From the NCBI RefSeq assembly GCF_036226685.1, contig NZ_CP109009.1, positions 5,607,501 to 5,671,500 on the forward strand: a stretch of DNA of 64,000 nt, read 5' to 3'. A program made the position numbers and the translations under genes. Position 1 is the stretch's first letter. Every line of letters begins with the position of its first letter. Source of the stretch: Streptomyces sp. NBC_00690 (lineage in GTDB: Bacteria; Actinomycetota; Actinomycetes; Streptomycetales; Streptomycetaceae). Shown piece after piece: positions 37,699 through 46,240 of this stretch. The notes under the pieces were generated by a model. That model was not told where the DNA came from. It saw nothing but the letters and a program-made list of their open reading frames with translations, and did no database searches.

Positions 37699-37827
37699 TC
37701 AGATGAGGTGGCGCGCTGCCACCGCCAGTGCCTCCCACACGAGGTTGGAGATCACGCTCGCGGCGACGCCGGCCAGGATCTCGCGGATCCAGGGACGACG
37801 CGCAGGCTTGTACTCGACAGGTTCCAT
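37699..37827 (-). CDS. 42-residue hypothetical peptide with one hydrophobic helix
   Basis: ATG 37827 to TGA 37699 encodes 42 residues: a charged start (MEPVEYKPARRPWIREI) and a hydrophobic helix (LAGVAASVISNLVWEALAVA) ending RHLI. A GGAG lies eight to nine bases upstream and a strong terminator directly downstream, so it looks like a genuine small gene. It converges on the nuclease-helicase gene. It resembles small hydrophobic streptomycete proteins that I recall as DUF6408, but I cannot verify that. Role unknown; a membrane-active peptide or a small antitoxin partner are possibilities. Confidence 0.6.
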   Translation of the reverse strand: MEPVEYKPARRPWIREILAGVAASVISNLVWEALAVAARHLI

Positions 37828-38164
37828 AAGGGCCACTCCGGGGTGTGAGTTCCGAGTGGTAGGACCGCCCTACCGGGCATCCGCCCCATCCGTAACTCAC
37901 GCCCAGTGGACTGGGCCGTGGACTCCGCCTCGTACCCTCCGGGAAGGTGCGCAGCACTAGGAGCCTATCCCACGGGGCGCTCTCTCATCGGGCCAACGGC
38001 AGTGCAGCCGAGTGGAGTTAGAGCTTGAGATCGGTCCAGGTGGTCCTTCCCACAAGCAGTGAGGTTGGACACCATCTCCGCAGGCCGTCGTCTGTCCGCC
38101 CACCTTGGGAGCAAGACAAACGGAGACCCAGGACCGGCCCTCCCCCTACCCCTGGGAGCAGGAC
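37828..38164. other. Gap between the small gene and the kinase remnant
   Basis: 337 bases in which I see no intact gene. The first 50 bases are the 42-codon gene's promoter area. The rest has no credible frame on either strand and is probably part of the decayed sequence to its right. Confidence 0.4.
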
Positions 38165-39061
38165 TCTCGACCACGTACGTCGCTTGATGCTGGCCGCCGA
38201 GCTGTATCGCGCCTTGGCCACATTCTCCTTCACAGCGCAGTCGGGCCGTATCAACGAGCGCGACCTGCTGATCGCAGTACCCGCGGGCCACTACCTGGTC
38301 GAGATTCAGGAGCCATCTGGGGTGGCTGGAGAACAACGGATCCACCTGGAACTTCCACTGATCCGACCGCGCCCGGGCGATCAACAACCCGCTCCACTTC
38401 AATGACGCCAAGCCCAAGGGCCTCGAGAGCAGGCTCCTGGCGGCGGCGCGCAAGCTGGGCATCCCCGAGCGATTCGTGCCGCGCGTGGAACCGGCGAACT
38501 TCCTCTCGGCTCTGGATCTCGGCCATCTCGACGATGTCCAGAAGGACAAGGTCTACGGTCGCAACGACCACCCCACCGGCCTGAAGTGCATCTGGCAGGA
38601 CTTCCTCGGGCTGGCGCCGGACCGCCCCGCCCGCTGCATCGCACCCGACTTCTCCCGGAACACCTTGCCGCGCCTGCTGAAGGCCATCGGCGTCCAGCAA
38701 TCCACGGCCCACGTCAGGTTCGGCGACGCCTGGAAACTGCAGCCGCACCCTCTGGACCGTGGACACTCCAGGGAAGACCGTCTGTCCACGCACGACGGTC
38801 CCGGGCAGGAGGAGGGTCGGGTCCGTATCTATCTGGTCGGCCACATGGCCACCGAGACGGCGAAGAAGTTGACTGATCGCGCGGCCGGACGCGAGTACTA
38901 GGTTCTGCAAGGCATCACACCGCGGAATCGTCGAGGCCGTCCAGATTCGCGAGCACCAGGGCGGATCCGCAATCCTCTTCTGGCACTGTCACACGGATCT
39001 GTGCCTCGACCAGTATCCGGCTGCCTACGGGGGCAAGCTCACGCTCTCCAGCCGTAGAGGG
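38165..39061 (+). pseudogene. Decayed NERD-domain protein kinase, PglW-like (Pgl/BREX)
   Basis: Three frames read through in order recover one protein. First, a NERD nuclease-like segment ATFSFTAQSGRINERDLLIA with PAGHYLVEI; a one-base insertion near 38310; then SHLGWLENNGSTWNFH, an in-frame TGA (38359-38361), ARAINNPLHFNDAKPKG and QKDKVYGRNDHPTG down to GREY and TAG (38899). A second insertion near 38917 leads to HRGIVEAVQIREHQGG and AILFWHCHTDLCLDQYPAAY, like the N-lobe of a protein kinase. NERD plus kinase order is that of PglW in the Pgl/BREX phage-resistance systems. The reading breaks off at 39050-39061, exactly where a repeat begins. No other pgl genes are visible. Confidence 0.65.
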
Positions 39062-39325
39062 CGAGGATTCCAGTCATGGCAGTCAGGCTAGAGCCGCATT
39101 GACGCTCGTCACCTGAACCCGCTGCATCGAAGAACCTGGGCTTGCGGGACCTCTACACGGTTTGGCTGGATGAGTTCGTGCCGTGCTTGATGGGTGCTGG
39201 ATGACCACTGCTGGATCCGCGTTTCGGCAGGTGGGAGCTCTGTGTTGAGCGTTCCGGTGCAACGTTTAGGCGTAGTTCCACCACTTCGCCTGTGTCGAAT
39301 GTGCAGGTGAATAGGGTCCGATTCT
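39050..39325. repeat. Right copy of the imperfect direct repeat
   Basis: Matches 32850-33092 in two main blocks (39050-39094 and 39194-39268) and a weaker one near 39275-39310. GTGCTTGATGGGTGCTGGAT (39183-39202) also resembles GTGCTGGATGGGTGCTGGAT at 32172-32191 beside the ychF terminator. The kinase remnant ends at the start of this copy. The remainder to 39597 has no supported gene. Confidence 0.85.
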
Positions 39326-39597
39326 CGGAGATACGTGATGCAGCATCACCTACAGAGGCAAGGGCGTGGTTTGTACCGAGCTGGAGCGTTCGACGAGGCT
39401 TGCTGGAGAAGGAGTAGCTTTTCCAGTGGGAAGGCGTGCTGGGATGGTGCTCCTGCGTTGGGTCGTTGCCCTCCTCCCCACCGTTGCCCGCGGTAGCGTC
39501 CGAGCGAGTGATGATCGTGCCCAGGTCTTGGGGCAGGAAGGGCAACTCCGTCGTGGTGTGCGGTGACGGGGCGCTTTGGGGGCCGACACCTACCGGA

Positions 39598-40953
39598 TCA
39601 GCTCCCGTCCTCGTCGTCCCCGTCCTGTGCCTGAGGGGCGGCGGGTCGGTGCGGGCTGTGTGAGGTGTCCCAGAAGTACGGAGGTGTCATGCCGCCCTCG
39701 CCCGTCTCCCCCCGGCTTTCGTTCCGTTCGTCCGCTCCGCTCTCCGCCGACCCCGGCGTGAATGTTCCTGCGCCCGCGGCAGCTGGGTCCTCGGCATCCG
39801 CCACGTCGGTGAACGGTGAGTCCTCGGCGGTTGGGTAGGGCGGTGACCAGGGCCCTGTGGTGCCCCCCGCTTGCGAAGGCCCATCCTCCGCCCCCTCGCC
39901 CTCGTCGGGCTCTGCGAGAACGGTCTGCCTGATCTCATCGGCGGCCTCGTACAGTCCGGCCATTTGCAGGCTCCGCACCACACGGTGCACGAACGTCGTG
40001 CACTCGTCCGTCTCCGGCTTCAGACCCAGTGCTGCCAGCAGTAGGAGCAGCCGGTCCGCAACCCCCACCTCGTCCTCCCGGCTGAACATCCCTCCTCCCT
40101 GGCCGCTTCTATCCCACAGCGGCCCCCCGGCGGCGGCTTCGCTCCGCGCATGGGCGGGCGGGACGAGCAGGTGGCGAAAGAGCTCGGGTACCTCATCGTC
40201 ATTGGCCGCCGCTGCGATCTGGGCGAGCGGGCCGATCATGTCGACCGCCTTCTCGATTTCGTTCTCGTGACGGGCCAGCCACCACACCACCGCGCTGCCC
40301 GCGCTCTTGAGGACGTCGTCACCGAGGTAGCGGCGCTTGTTGCGCTCGTGCTGACGCTCGTGTTCCCAGATCTCTTCGTCCTTGCGAAGGTCGTTCAACT
40401 TCCGCAGGCGCTCGCGGTCGGCGAGGGCGAGGGCGAGCGTCACATCGGTCGCCATGGCCTGCACCCGCCCGCGACGGTCCGGGATCGGGACGCCCAGCTC
40501 GCCCTCCAAGAGATACCGCGCGAAGCTCGCCCGGCCAGGCTCCTCGTGGCGGACGACCTCCAGGGCTCGGTTGACGACCGAGGACACGGCGAGAGCTAGG
40601 TAGGCACCGTCCGACCGGTCGGAGTGGTGCGAGGTCGGCCGCCATCGCACGGTGGCGGAGAACAGGAAGTCGTAGCCGTCCGCCGCGCTCGGCAGCGCCG
40701 CGTCGTTCACGCGCGTCTCCTGATACGGCTGCTCGGTTGGCGCTGCGAGCGGTTCGGGTTCCCCGGGCTCGTACGGGTCGGCCGGCGCGCGGCCACCGCT
40801 GAAGACCGTCATCACGAGCAGCAGGGAGCCCGAGGTTGTGACCGCGGACATGAAGCCCCACAGCAACACGGACCAGTTCAGGAGGTTACCGAGAACGGCC
40901 GGTGCGAGGCCGCAGAGGGCGACGAACAGCAGCCTGGGAATGCGGTGTTTCAT
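39598..40953 (-). CDS. Two-helix membrane protein of the TIR operon
   Basis: A 451-residue protein of no family I recognise. Two adjacent membrane helices open it (about residues 7-25, LLFVALCGLAPAVLGNLL, and 29-50, LLWGFMSAVTTSGSLLLVM). A soluble middle domain follows, containing YLALAVSSVVNRALEVV, VTLALALADRERLRKLNDL and a highly charged helix (DEEIWEHERQHERNKRRYLG). The last 110 residues are an acidic, Gly/Ser/Pro-rich disordered tail. Its ATG overlaps the stop of the P-loop gene as ATGA. Last gene of the three-gene unit; likely a membrane-bound regulator or effector partner. Confidence 0.75.
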   Translation of the reverse strand: MKHRIPRLLFVALCGLAPAVLGNLLNWSVLLWGFMSAVTTSGSLLLVMTVFSGGRAPADPYEPGEPEPLAAPTEQPYQETRVNDAALPSAADGYDFLFSATVRWRPTSHHSDRSDGAYLALAVSSVVNRALEVVRHEEPGRASFARYLLEGELGVPIPDRRGRVQAMATDVTLALALADRERLRKLNDLRKDEEIWEHERQHERNKRRYLGDDVLKSAGSAVVWWLARHENEIEKAVDMIGPLAQIAAAANDDEVPELFRHLLVPPAHARSEAAAGGPLWDRSGQGGGMFSREDEVGVADRLLLLLAALGLKPETDECTTFVHRVVRSLQMAGLYEAADEIRQTVLAEPDEGEGAEDGPSQAGGTTGPWSPPYPTAEDSPFTDVADAEDPAAAGAGTFTPGSAESGADERNESRGETGEGGMTPPYFWDTSHSPHRPAAPQAQDGDDEDGS

Positions 40954-42950
40954 CGTGCCTCTTCCGTGGTCAGTGGTTCGGCGCCCGCGTGCTCCGTAAT
41001 TTCCGTGCGGGCGTACTGGGCCTCGTCGATGCGCTGCCAGAAGCGGGTGGCGACGGCGGCTCGGGAAGGGTGGTGCGCCTGCCCTGCCCAGTCGCAGGCG
41101 ATGGCGTAGAGGCGGTGGAGAGCGGTCATGCGGCCGTGTGTCGCCCCGACCATCACCTCCAGCGCCATCTCCCGCGTGCTGTCGCCCGCCACGGCGTTCA
41201 GCCAGCTACTCACCAGCGGGTTCCAGAGCTCCGTCGGCGGCTGGGAGAAGACCGTCTTGCAGCCCAGGAACAGGTCTGGCCAAGGTGGCGGCTCTGGAGC
41301 CCGGTCGCTTCTCAACAGCTCCGTGAGCATTCGGAGATGAGGCTCGGCTCTGTGCGGCTCCCGATGCGTCCACCCCCGCAAGCGGTCGATCAGCAGTCGG
41401 TAGAGCCGACGGTCGCGGCCGACGAGGTTGAGAAGTGCCTCCCGGGCCTCGCCCGCGGCCTCCCCTTTCCGTATGGCGAGATAGTGGAGCCGCACGATCG
41501 CCTGGTCCGGATGCGTCGTGCCGAGGTTCTGGACGCAGGCGCTGGTCAGGACGCGGGCGAACCCGTCCGACAAGGGGCCGGACCTCGCGCACTTGTACAT
41601 TCGCTCGCGGAACCACCCCCCGAACCTCTCGTGGCTGAGACCGATTTCGAGGGCCGCCACGGCTCGCGGGTCGCGGGACGCCCCGGTCGCGCTGCCCGCC
41701 CAGCGGATCGCGAGGTTGAAGAGGTGGTCGGGACGCCCGACGGCCAGCGACTGCTCGCCAAAGCGAACGACGACGTTCACACGGTCGTCGATGGTCAGAG
41801 CACGCAGCCCGGCGGCATGACCGATCCAGCCCTTGAGGTCGTCGCGCACCCCGGGGAAATTCGCCCAGAAGTACGTCCGTACTGCGTCGGCGTAGGCCAG
41901 GCGCCCGAAGCGGAGCCGTCCGTCCAGGTTCCGCTCGACTCCGAGTGCAGTCAACCGCTCCCCGAAATCCGTCTGCGCGAGCTCGGTGGTTGCCTCTTCC
42001 TTGTGCCTCACCGTCCTCATCAGGCCGTGCCATGCCTCGTAGACGGCGTCGGCGCGGGCCTCCTCGAACACTGCCGTCGCAAGAAGCAGGGCCCGTTCGG
42101 GCGCGGTGCGGACCGTGGCCATCTGTCGGCCCACCTCACCGGCTCGGTCGGTCACCGCGTGCATCGCCTGGTCGAGCCATCCCGCGAAGTCGCCGCCGAA
42201 CCGCCCGCTGTCGCGAGCGGCCCTCACCAGCCCCGCGAGCCGTGCCAGCTCCCACATGGGGGAGCGGTCGCACAGGCGCTGGAGGTCGGCGTTCTCCAGG
42301 TCCGCGGGGCGGAAGGCCATCCGGTCCATGCGGAGGTGTCCGGTGACGACGGCGATGCCCCGGGGGCGCCCCAGTGTCACCATGTGCGGTTCGAGGTCCG
42401 GCGCGTGGACGTGCTCCATGCCCGAAGCCAGGACGACGACCATGTGTGCCCCGGCCTCCTGGACCTGTGACCGGTACACAGCCAGCCGGCCCTGGGCTTT
42501 GGCGTATGCCTCCTCGTCGACGATCCCGGAGAGATCGAGGAGGAAGCGATCCCCCTCACCGGGAGCGAGAGGACTATCGTCCGTGCGCTCGTGCTTGTCC
42601 GAGGCGGGAAGCTCCTCGAACCGGACCCCTTCCTCGTCGACGCCCCTTTCCTCATTGAGCCTGTGCAGCAGCATGATCGCCGCAGCGCGCCGGCCGCTGC
42701 CGGGCGGCGCGTCGAGCAGCACCACCGATCCGGGCTTCTCCAGGCGGTCGGCGGCGACGCGGTAGCCCACGGGCGCAGCGAAACGGTCGGCCAGCCGCAT
42801 CCGGTCCTTGTGGACGATCCGGAGGGATTCGACCCCTCTACGAATCATCCGGTCCGTCACGTCACGGCCGTAGAAGTTGTACTGCGGCCCCTCGCCGTTG
42901 TTGACCGGGCCGTGCGGATCATTGATGGTGACACGGTCCTGTTCGGTCAT
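40950..42950 (-). CDS. P-loop NTPase-like protein with N-terminal GPVN motif
   Basis: A 666-residue protein. Residues 9-25 (INDPHGPVNNGEGPQYN) share 11 of 17 positions with residues 211-227 of the TIR protein encoded just upstream. A degenerate P-loop follows at 81-90 (APPGSGRRAA, with Arg where Walker A has Lys), and a possible Walker B in RFLLDLSGIVDE. The remaining 400 residues are helical, with many Trp/Arg/Leu repeats, as in STAND-type receptor C-termini. I recognise no family with certainty. ATGA overlaps join it to both neighbours. Probably the sensor or scaffold for the TIR effector. Confidence 0.8.
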   Translation of the reverse strand: MTEQDRVTINDPHGPVNNGEGPQYNFYGRDVTDRMIRRGVESLRIVHKDRMRLADRFAAPVGYRVAADRLEKPGSVVLLDAPPGSGRRAAAIMLLHRLNEERGVDEEGVRFEELPASDKHERTDDSPLAPGEGDRFLLDLSGIVDEEAYAKAQGRLAVYRSQVQEAGAHMVVVLASGMEHVHAPDLEPHMVTLGRPRGIAVVTGHLRMDRMAFRPADLENADLQRLCDRSPMWELARLAGLVRAARDSGRFGGDFAGWLDQAMHAVTDRAGEVGRQMATVRTAPERALLLATAVFEEARADAVYEAWHGLMRTVRHKEEATTELAQTDFGERLTALGVERNLDGRLRFGRLAYADAVRTYFWANFPGVRDDLKGWIGHAAGLRALTIDDRVNVVVRFGEQSLAVGRPDHLFNLAIRWAGSATGASRDPRAVAALEIGLSHERFGGWFRERMYKCARSGPLSDGFARVLTSACVQNLGTTHPDQAIVRLHYLAIRKGEAAGEAREALLNLVGRDRRLYRLLIDRLRGWTHREPHRAEPHLRMLTELLRSDRAPEPPPWPDLFLGCKTVFSQPPTELWNPLVSSWLNAVAGDSTREMALEVMVGATHGRMTALHRLYAIACDWAGQAHHPSRAAVATRFWQRIDEAQYARTEITEHAGAEPLTTEEAR

Positions 42951-43741
42951 CGTTCGTCGTCCGAGCGTCGGCGCTCGCGTTCGAAACGCTGGTGCACCGT
43001 TCCGCTGTTGTCGCCCGCCGTGAACTGAACCCCGGTGTTGTCGCCCTCGAAGTGAGGCGCGTTGTATTGGCTGCCTTGACCGGTGTTCACCGGCCCCTGC
43101 GGCTCGTTGACGAAGGTGCCGGACAGGTCTCCGTTGAGGTTTCCGATGCTGCCGCGCATGTGCTGCTCGACGTCGCGCGTCCGCATCCTGGTGTGTCCGC
43201 TGTCCTCGGCCGACTTCTTGCGGGGCTTCGACTCTGCCCGCTCCTGTGCCGCACGGGCGTCGCGGTCCAACGCGCCCAGTTCGGGCAGCAGACGGGCGAG
43301 GTCGTCGCCGAGTGCCATTAGGTCTGGCCCGGAGTTGCGGTGGTCGAACCGCCTGTACTGGCAGTCCGCCAGCTCCCGCAGATCGTCCGGGAGGATGGCG
43401 CTGTCGATCCGCGTGGCCCTTCCTACGAGCACGGGGATCACCAGGATTCCGCGGTCTAGCGCGGTCCGGATCTCACGACGGGTCCAGTCCTGCTCTGCTT
43501 CGATGGCGGGGCGACCGTTGGCTCCCGGCACCTCTGCCCAGCGCGGGCCGATCACGGCGAGGAGTGCCTCGCACTCCTTCATCGCCCTGACCAGTTCCTT
43601 TGGGAAGCGCTGTCCGATCTCAATCGAGCTGCTGGCGAAGAAGATGGGATCCTCGCCGAACCGCCGGATTAGCTCCCGAGCGATCATGGCCGCGGCGGAT
43701 TCCTCATCGCCTGTGCGGTAGTTGACGAAGACGTCAGTCAT
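42947..43741 (-). CDS. TIR-domain effector with C-terminal GPVN motif
   Basis: A 264-residue protein. Residues 1-155 are a TIR_2-type domain: DVFVNYRTGDEESAAAMIA, FFASSSIEIGQRFPKELVRA, ALLAVIGPRWAE and the acidic helix TRREIRTALDRGILVIPVLV, where bacterial TIR NADases keep their catalytic Glu. A charged linker follows (160-195). Residues 197-252 are Gly/Asn-rich with short modules NGDLSG, VNEPQGPVNTGQGSQYN, EGDNTGVQF and AGDNSGTVH. NAD-cleaving abortive-infection activity is the family expectation, not shown here. First gene of the operon, downstream of a separate XRE gene on the same strand. Confidence 0.88.
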   Translation of the reverse strand: MTDVFVNYRTGDEESAAAMIARELIRRFGEDPIFFASSSIEIGQRFPKELVRAMKECEALLAVIGPRWAEVPGANGRPAIEAEQDWTRREIRTALDRGILVIPVLVGRATRIDSAILPDDLRELADCQYRRFDHRNSGPDLMALGDDLARLLPELGALDRDARAAQERAESKPRKKSAEDSGHTRMRTRDVEQHMRGSIGNLNGDLSGTFVNEPQGPVNTGQGSQYNAPHFEGDNTGVQFTAGDNSGTVHQRFERERRRSDDER

Positions 43742-44047
43742 GTATGGGGCCCTTCATAGGAGGTGCCGGGTGTGGGTGGGTACGAGCGCGGGGGTTGGGC
43801 GCCGGTCCGCCCAGGCCGTGATGTCCCAACCGTTCGACGGCACGGCGCGACCACGGGATGGAGTTCGAAGGGAGGCGCGCTACTGGCGCGTCATGGTCGA
43901 GGGCAGCCCGAAAGAGCTTGGGTGCGGGTGCGATGCATCAGGTGGGAATCAGAAGATGCCGCCGGGATCGTCGGATTTGGACGGCCGGAGGGGCTGGGTA
44001 GTCCGGCGAGCCAAGGGCTCAAGCCGGTGTTGTTTGCGGAGCGGGAG
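43742..44047. other. Gap between the XRE regulator and the TIR operon
   Basis: 306 bases without a supported gene; presumably the TIR operon promoter. AAGGG lies about ten bases before the TIR ATG. I see no strong terminator hairpin after the XRE gene, so read-through into the operon is possible. Confidence 0.45.
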
Positions 44048-45292
44048 TCAGCCGTGCGCGGGGGCGAGTACCTGTGCCAGCGCCGGCTGGAGATCGCGTA
44101 CGGCCCGGCTGCTGCGGAACCGGGAGAGTTCCCGCGCAAGACGTCGGATGTCGCTGTTTACCGTGGCCGAGGGCACGGCCGGCATCACGCCTAGAAGCTC
44201 TGCGGCGATCGTGCACGCGTGCTCGACCTCTCCGGACGCGGCGTGGGCCAAAGACCTACGGAAGCCATAGCGGGCGCGGGTGCGCAGCGCGTTCGGGGGG
44301 AGGCGGCGGCATTCCCGGTCGAGGACCTCGGCGGCGGCCTTCGGACGGCCGAGGTCATACAGGCACCAGCCGGTCGTCATCGCTGCCGGATCGCTCACGT
44401 GGGTGGTGCCGATCAGGGGCTGGGTGCCGCTGCGGGCGTCGTCGCTGTCGAGGAGCTTCCGCGCCCTGTCGAGGCCGCGGAGGCAGTCGTGTTCGTCGCC
44501 GACGAGTGCGTGTCCCTGCGCCTCCCGCTGGGCCGCGAGTCCCCGAATGCGCGGTGGGAGTTCGTCGCCCTGGGCCTGGCGGGCCAGGGCGACGGTGCCC
44601 CCAGCGTCCCCGTCATAGAGCGTGACTAGGGCGCGTCGCACGAGCGCGTAGGAACCGAGGTACGGATCACCCCCGGCGCGTGCCAGTTCGGCGGCCTCAC
44701 TGGTCCAGCCGAGCGCCGCACCGCTGTCCCCGGCCTCCTGAGCCATCCAGCCGGTGAACTCCGCGAACCGCGAGGCGAGCAGGAGCGTGGGGCCCCGAGT
44801 GGCGGACGGGGTGTCGGTGACCAGCCCGGCGACCGTGCGCGTCTGCGTCTCCAGCAGGGGAAGCAAGGCTTTCGGCGCGGTGGACTGGCCGAGCTTTCGT
44901 AGCTGGTCGAACTGGGCGAGGAAGGAGGGGAGGAGGGGGCTGGTGGCAGGGGGCGCCTGACTGCCGAGTTGCAGGCCGAGGTCGATCAACGCGCTTGAAC
45001 CCGCCGCGAGAACCGCCCGGCGCCCGACGAGCCAGGGGCTCAGGGTGGGGGTCTCGTCGGTATCCGCGTCTGTCTCAGGACGGACGGCCAGACGCTCCAA
45101 CTCGCCGTTTACTCCGAGGAAGGCATCGCACCGCCTGGCCAACTGGGGTGAGGCGGAACGCTCCCCGCGCTCGACCTTGCTGAGATGCCCCTTGTCGTAG
45201 TTGAGTGCTGCGGAGAACTCGGTCAGAGTGAGCCCCGCTTCCTGTCGTAAACGGCGGAGCTCCGGGCCGAAACGTAAGTTCGTACTCACCAT
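44048..45292 (-). CDS. XRE family regulator with TPR-like C-terminus
   Basis: A 414-residue regulator. The N-terminal helix-turn-helix is clear (ELRRLRQEAGLTLTEFSAAL, YDKGHLSKVERGERSASPQLARRCDAFL). From residue about 115 the protein is a string of helical hairpins like TPRs (AALGWTSEAAELARAGGDPY, ALVTLYDGDAGGTVALARQA, CLYDLGRPKAAAEVLDREC), the layout of many streptomycete peptide-sensing regulators. ATG 45292 follows GGGGAGG by seven bases. It lies upstream of and in line with the TIR operon and may control it. Confidence 0.88.
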   Translation of the reverse strand: MVSTNLRFGPELRRLRQEAGLTLTEFSAALNYDKGHLSKVERGERSASPQLARRCDAFLGVNGELERLAVRPETDADTDETPTLSPWLVGRRAVLAAGSSALIDLGLQLGSQAPPATSPLLPSFLAQFDQLRKLGQSTAPKALLPLLETQTRTVAGLVTDTPSATRGPTLLLASRFAEFTGWMAQEAGDSGAALGWTSEAAELARAGGDPYLGSYALVRRALVTLYDGDAGGTVALARQAQGDELPPRIRGLAAQREAQGHALVGDEHDCLRGLDRARKLLDSDDARSGTQPLIGTTHVSDPAAMTTGWCLYDLGRPKAAAEVLDRECRRLPPNALRTRARYGFRRSLAHAASGEVEHACTIAAELLGVMPAVPSATVNSDIRRLARELSRFRSSRAVRDLQPALAQVLAPAHG

Positions 45293-46240
45293 CAACCAAC
45301 CTCCCCTTGACTAGCGACCGTGAGAGCTGTGCAGCCTCACGGGGAACCTTTGTTCGGTATTCGGCCGATGTGAAGACCGGTGGCGAACACCCATCGTGAC
45401 GGATTCGTTTCACTTTGCATCCGAGAGCGAGTTTGGCACGAGGTGCGTTTCGAGGATCGAGATTCGGCGGGGTTGCCCGTTGCCTCTTCGGTTCTCTTCT
45501 CTACGAAACGCCGTCGGCCTTCCTGGGCGAGGCGCTGAGTGAACCCGGTCTCGGCCTTGTTGGTCTCCGGCCGAGCGTGCGCTGGCTGCGAAGTCCTCCG
45601 TAGGTTCAGGCGCGTACGGTGCTGTCGGCTATCGGCAGGGGTGCGAGGGGCTTCACCGGCATGGCCCGTGCAACTGGCGGGATCGGGGTTACGCCTCTGC
45701 CATGAGCGTTGAAGCCCCTCAGGGGCAAGCGGATCGTTGCTGTGGAACTGCCCGTATCGCTAAGCCCGTCGAGAGATCGCCGCTACCGGGACGTATTCCT
45801 GCCTGCGGTTCTGGCTGTATCTACTCGCTTCACCAGGGAGGAGACCGAGCGGGGGCGGTGTGATCTGATTCTGACAGCGGTAGATCTGGACCAGTTGGCG
45901 CGGCCGGGCCGTCGAGCCCCTTGGTTCGTGAGCTGCGCTTCGAGCGCCTCTGCGATGCACGGGGTGTCACACTCCCGCTGGCGGAGCGTTGGTTGCTGTC
46001 GCGGTCCTCGATCGGCAAGTGTCCGCGACGGCACGATCACCAGCGCCAACGCGTCCTCAACGCTCGGTGACTTGTGTGGCGCATGTGTTACATCGATGTG
46101 CGGCCCCTTGTGGGATTCCTATGGACAGGCCAATCTTTCGCTCAGCAGGCAAGGCATGTACATGGCAGATTCAGCTGCCGCTATTTGTCATGCACCTGAT
46201 GAAGATCGCATGCGTCACCCATCGAGGAGGATCCCCCGAC
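45293..46240. other. 948-base region without an intact gene
   Basis: The part next to 45293 is the XRE promoter. From about 45905 to 46071 one plus-strand frame reads VRELRFERLCDARGVTLPLA then ERWLLSRSSIGKCPRRHD and ends in TGA. It looks protein-like but lacks an intact start, and an adjoining frame (LILTAVDLDQLARPGR) may be its upstream part. I regard this as a possible gene remnant. The last 150 bases should hold the subtilase promoter. Confidence 0.35.

Noticed and set aside
37965..38549. Minus-strand frame resembling a transposase end (MRERPVG)
   Set aside because: No DDE motif, no terminal inverted repeats, and the plus strand carries the kinase remnant.
39153..39545. 130-codon minus-strand frame
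   Set aside because: It overlaps the right repeat copy, is Ser/Thr-rich without hydrophobic core, and lacks a ribosome-binding site.
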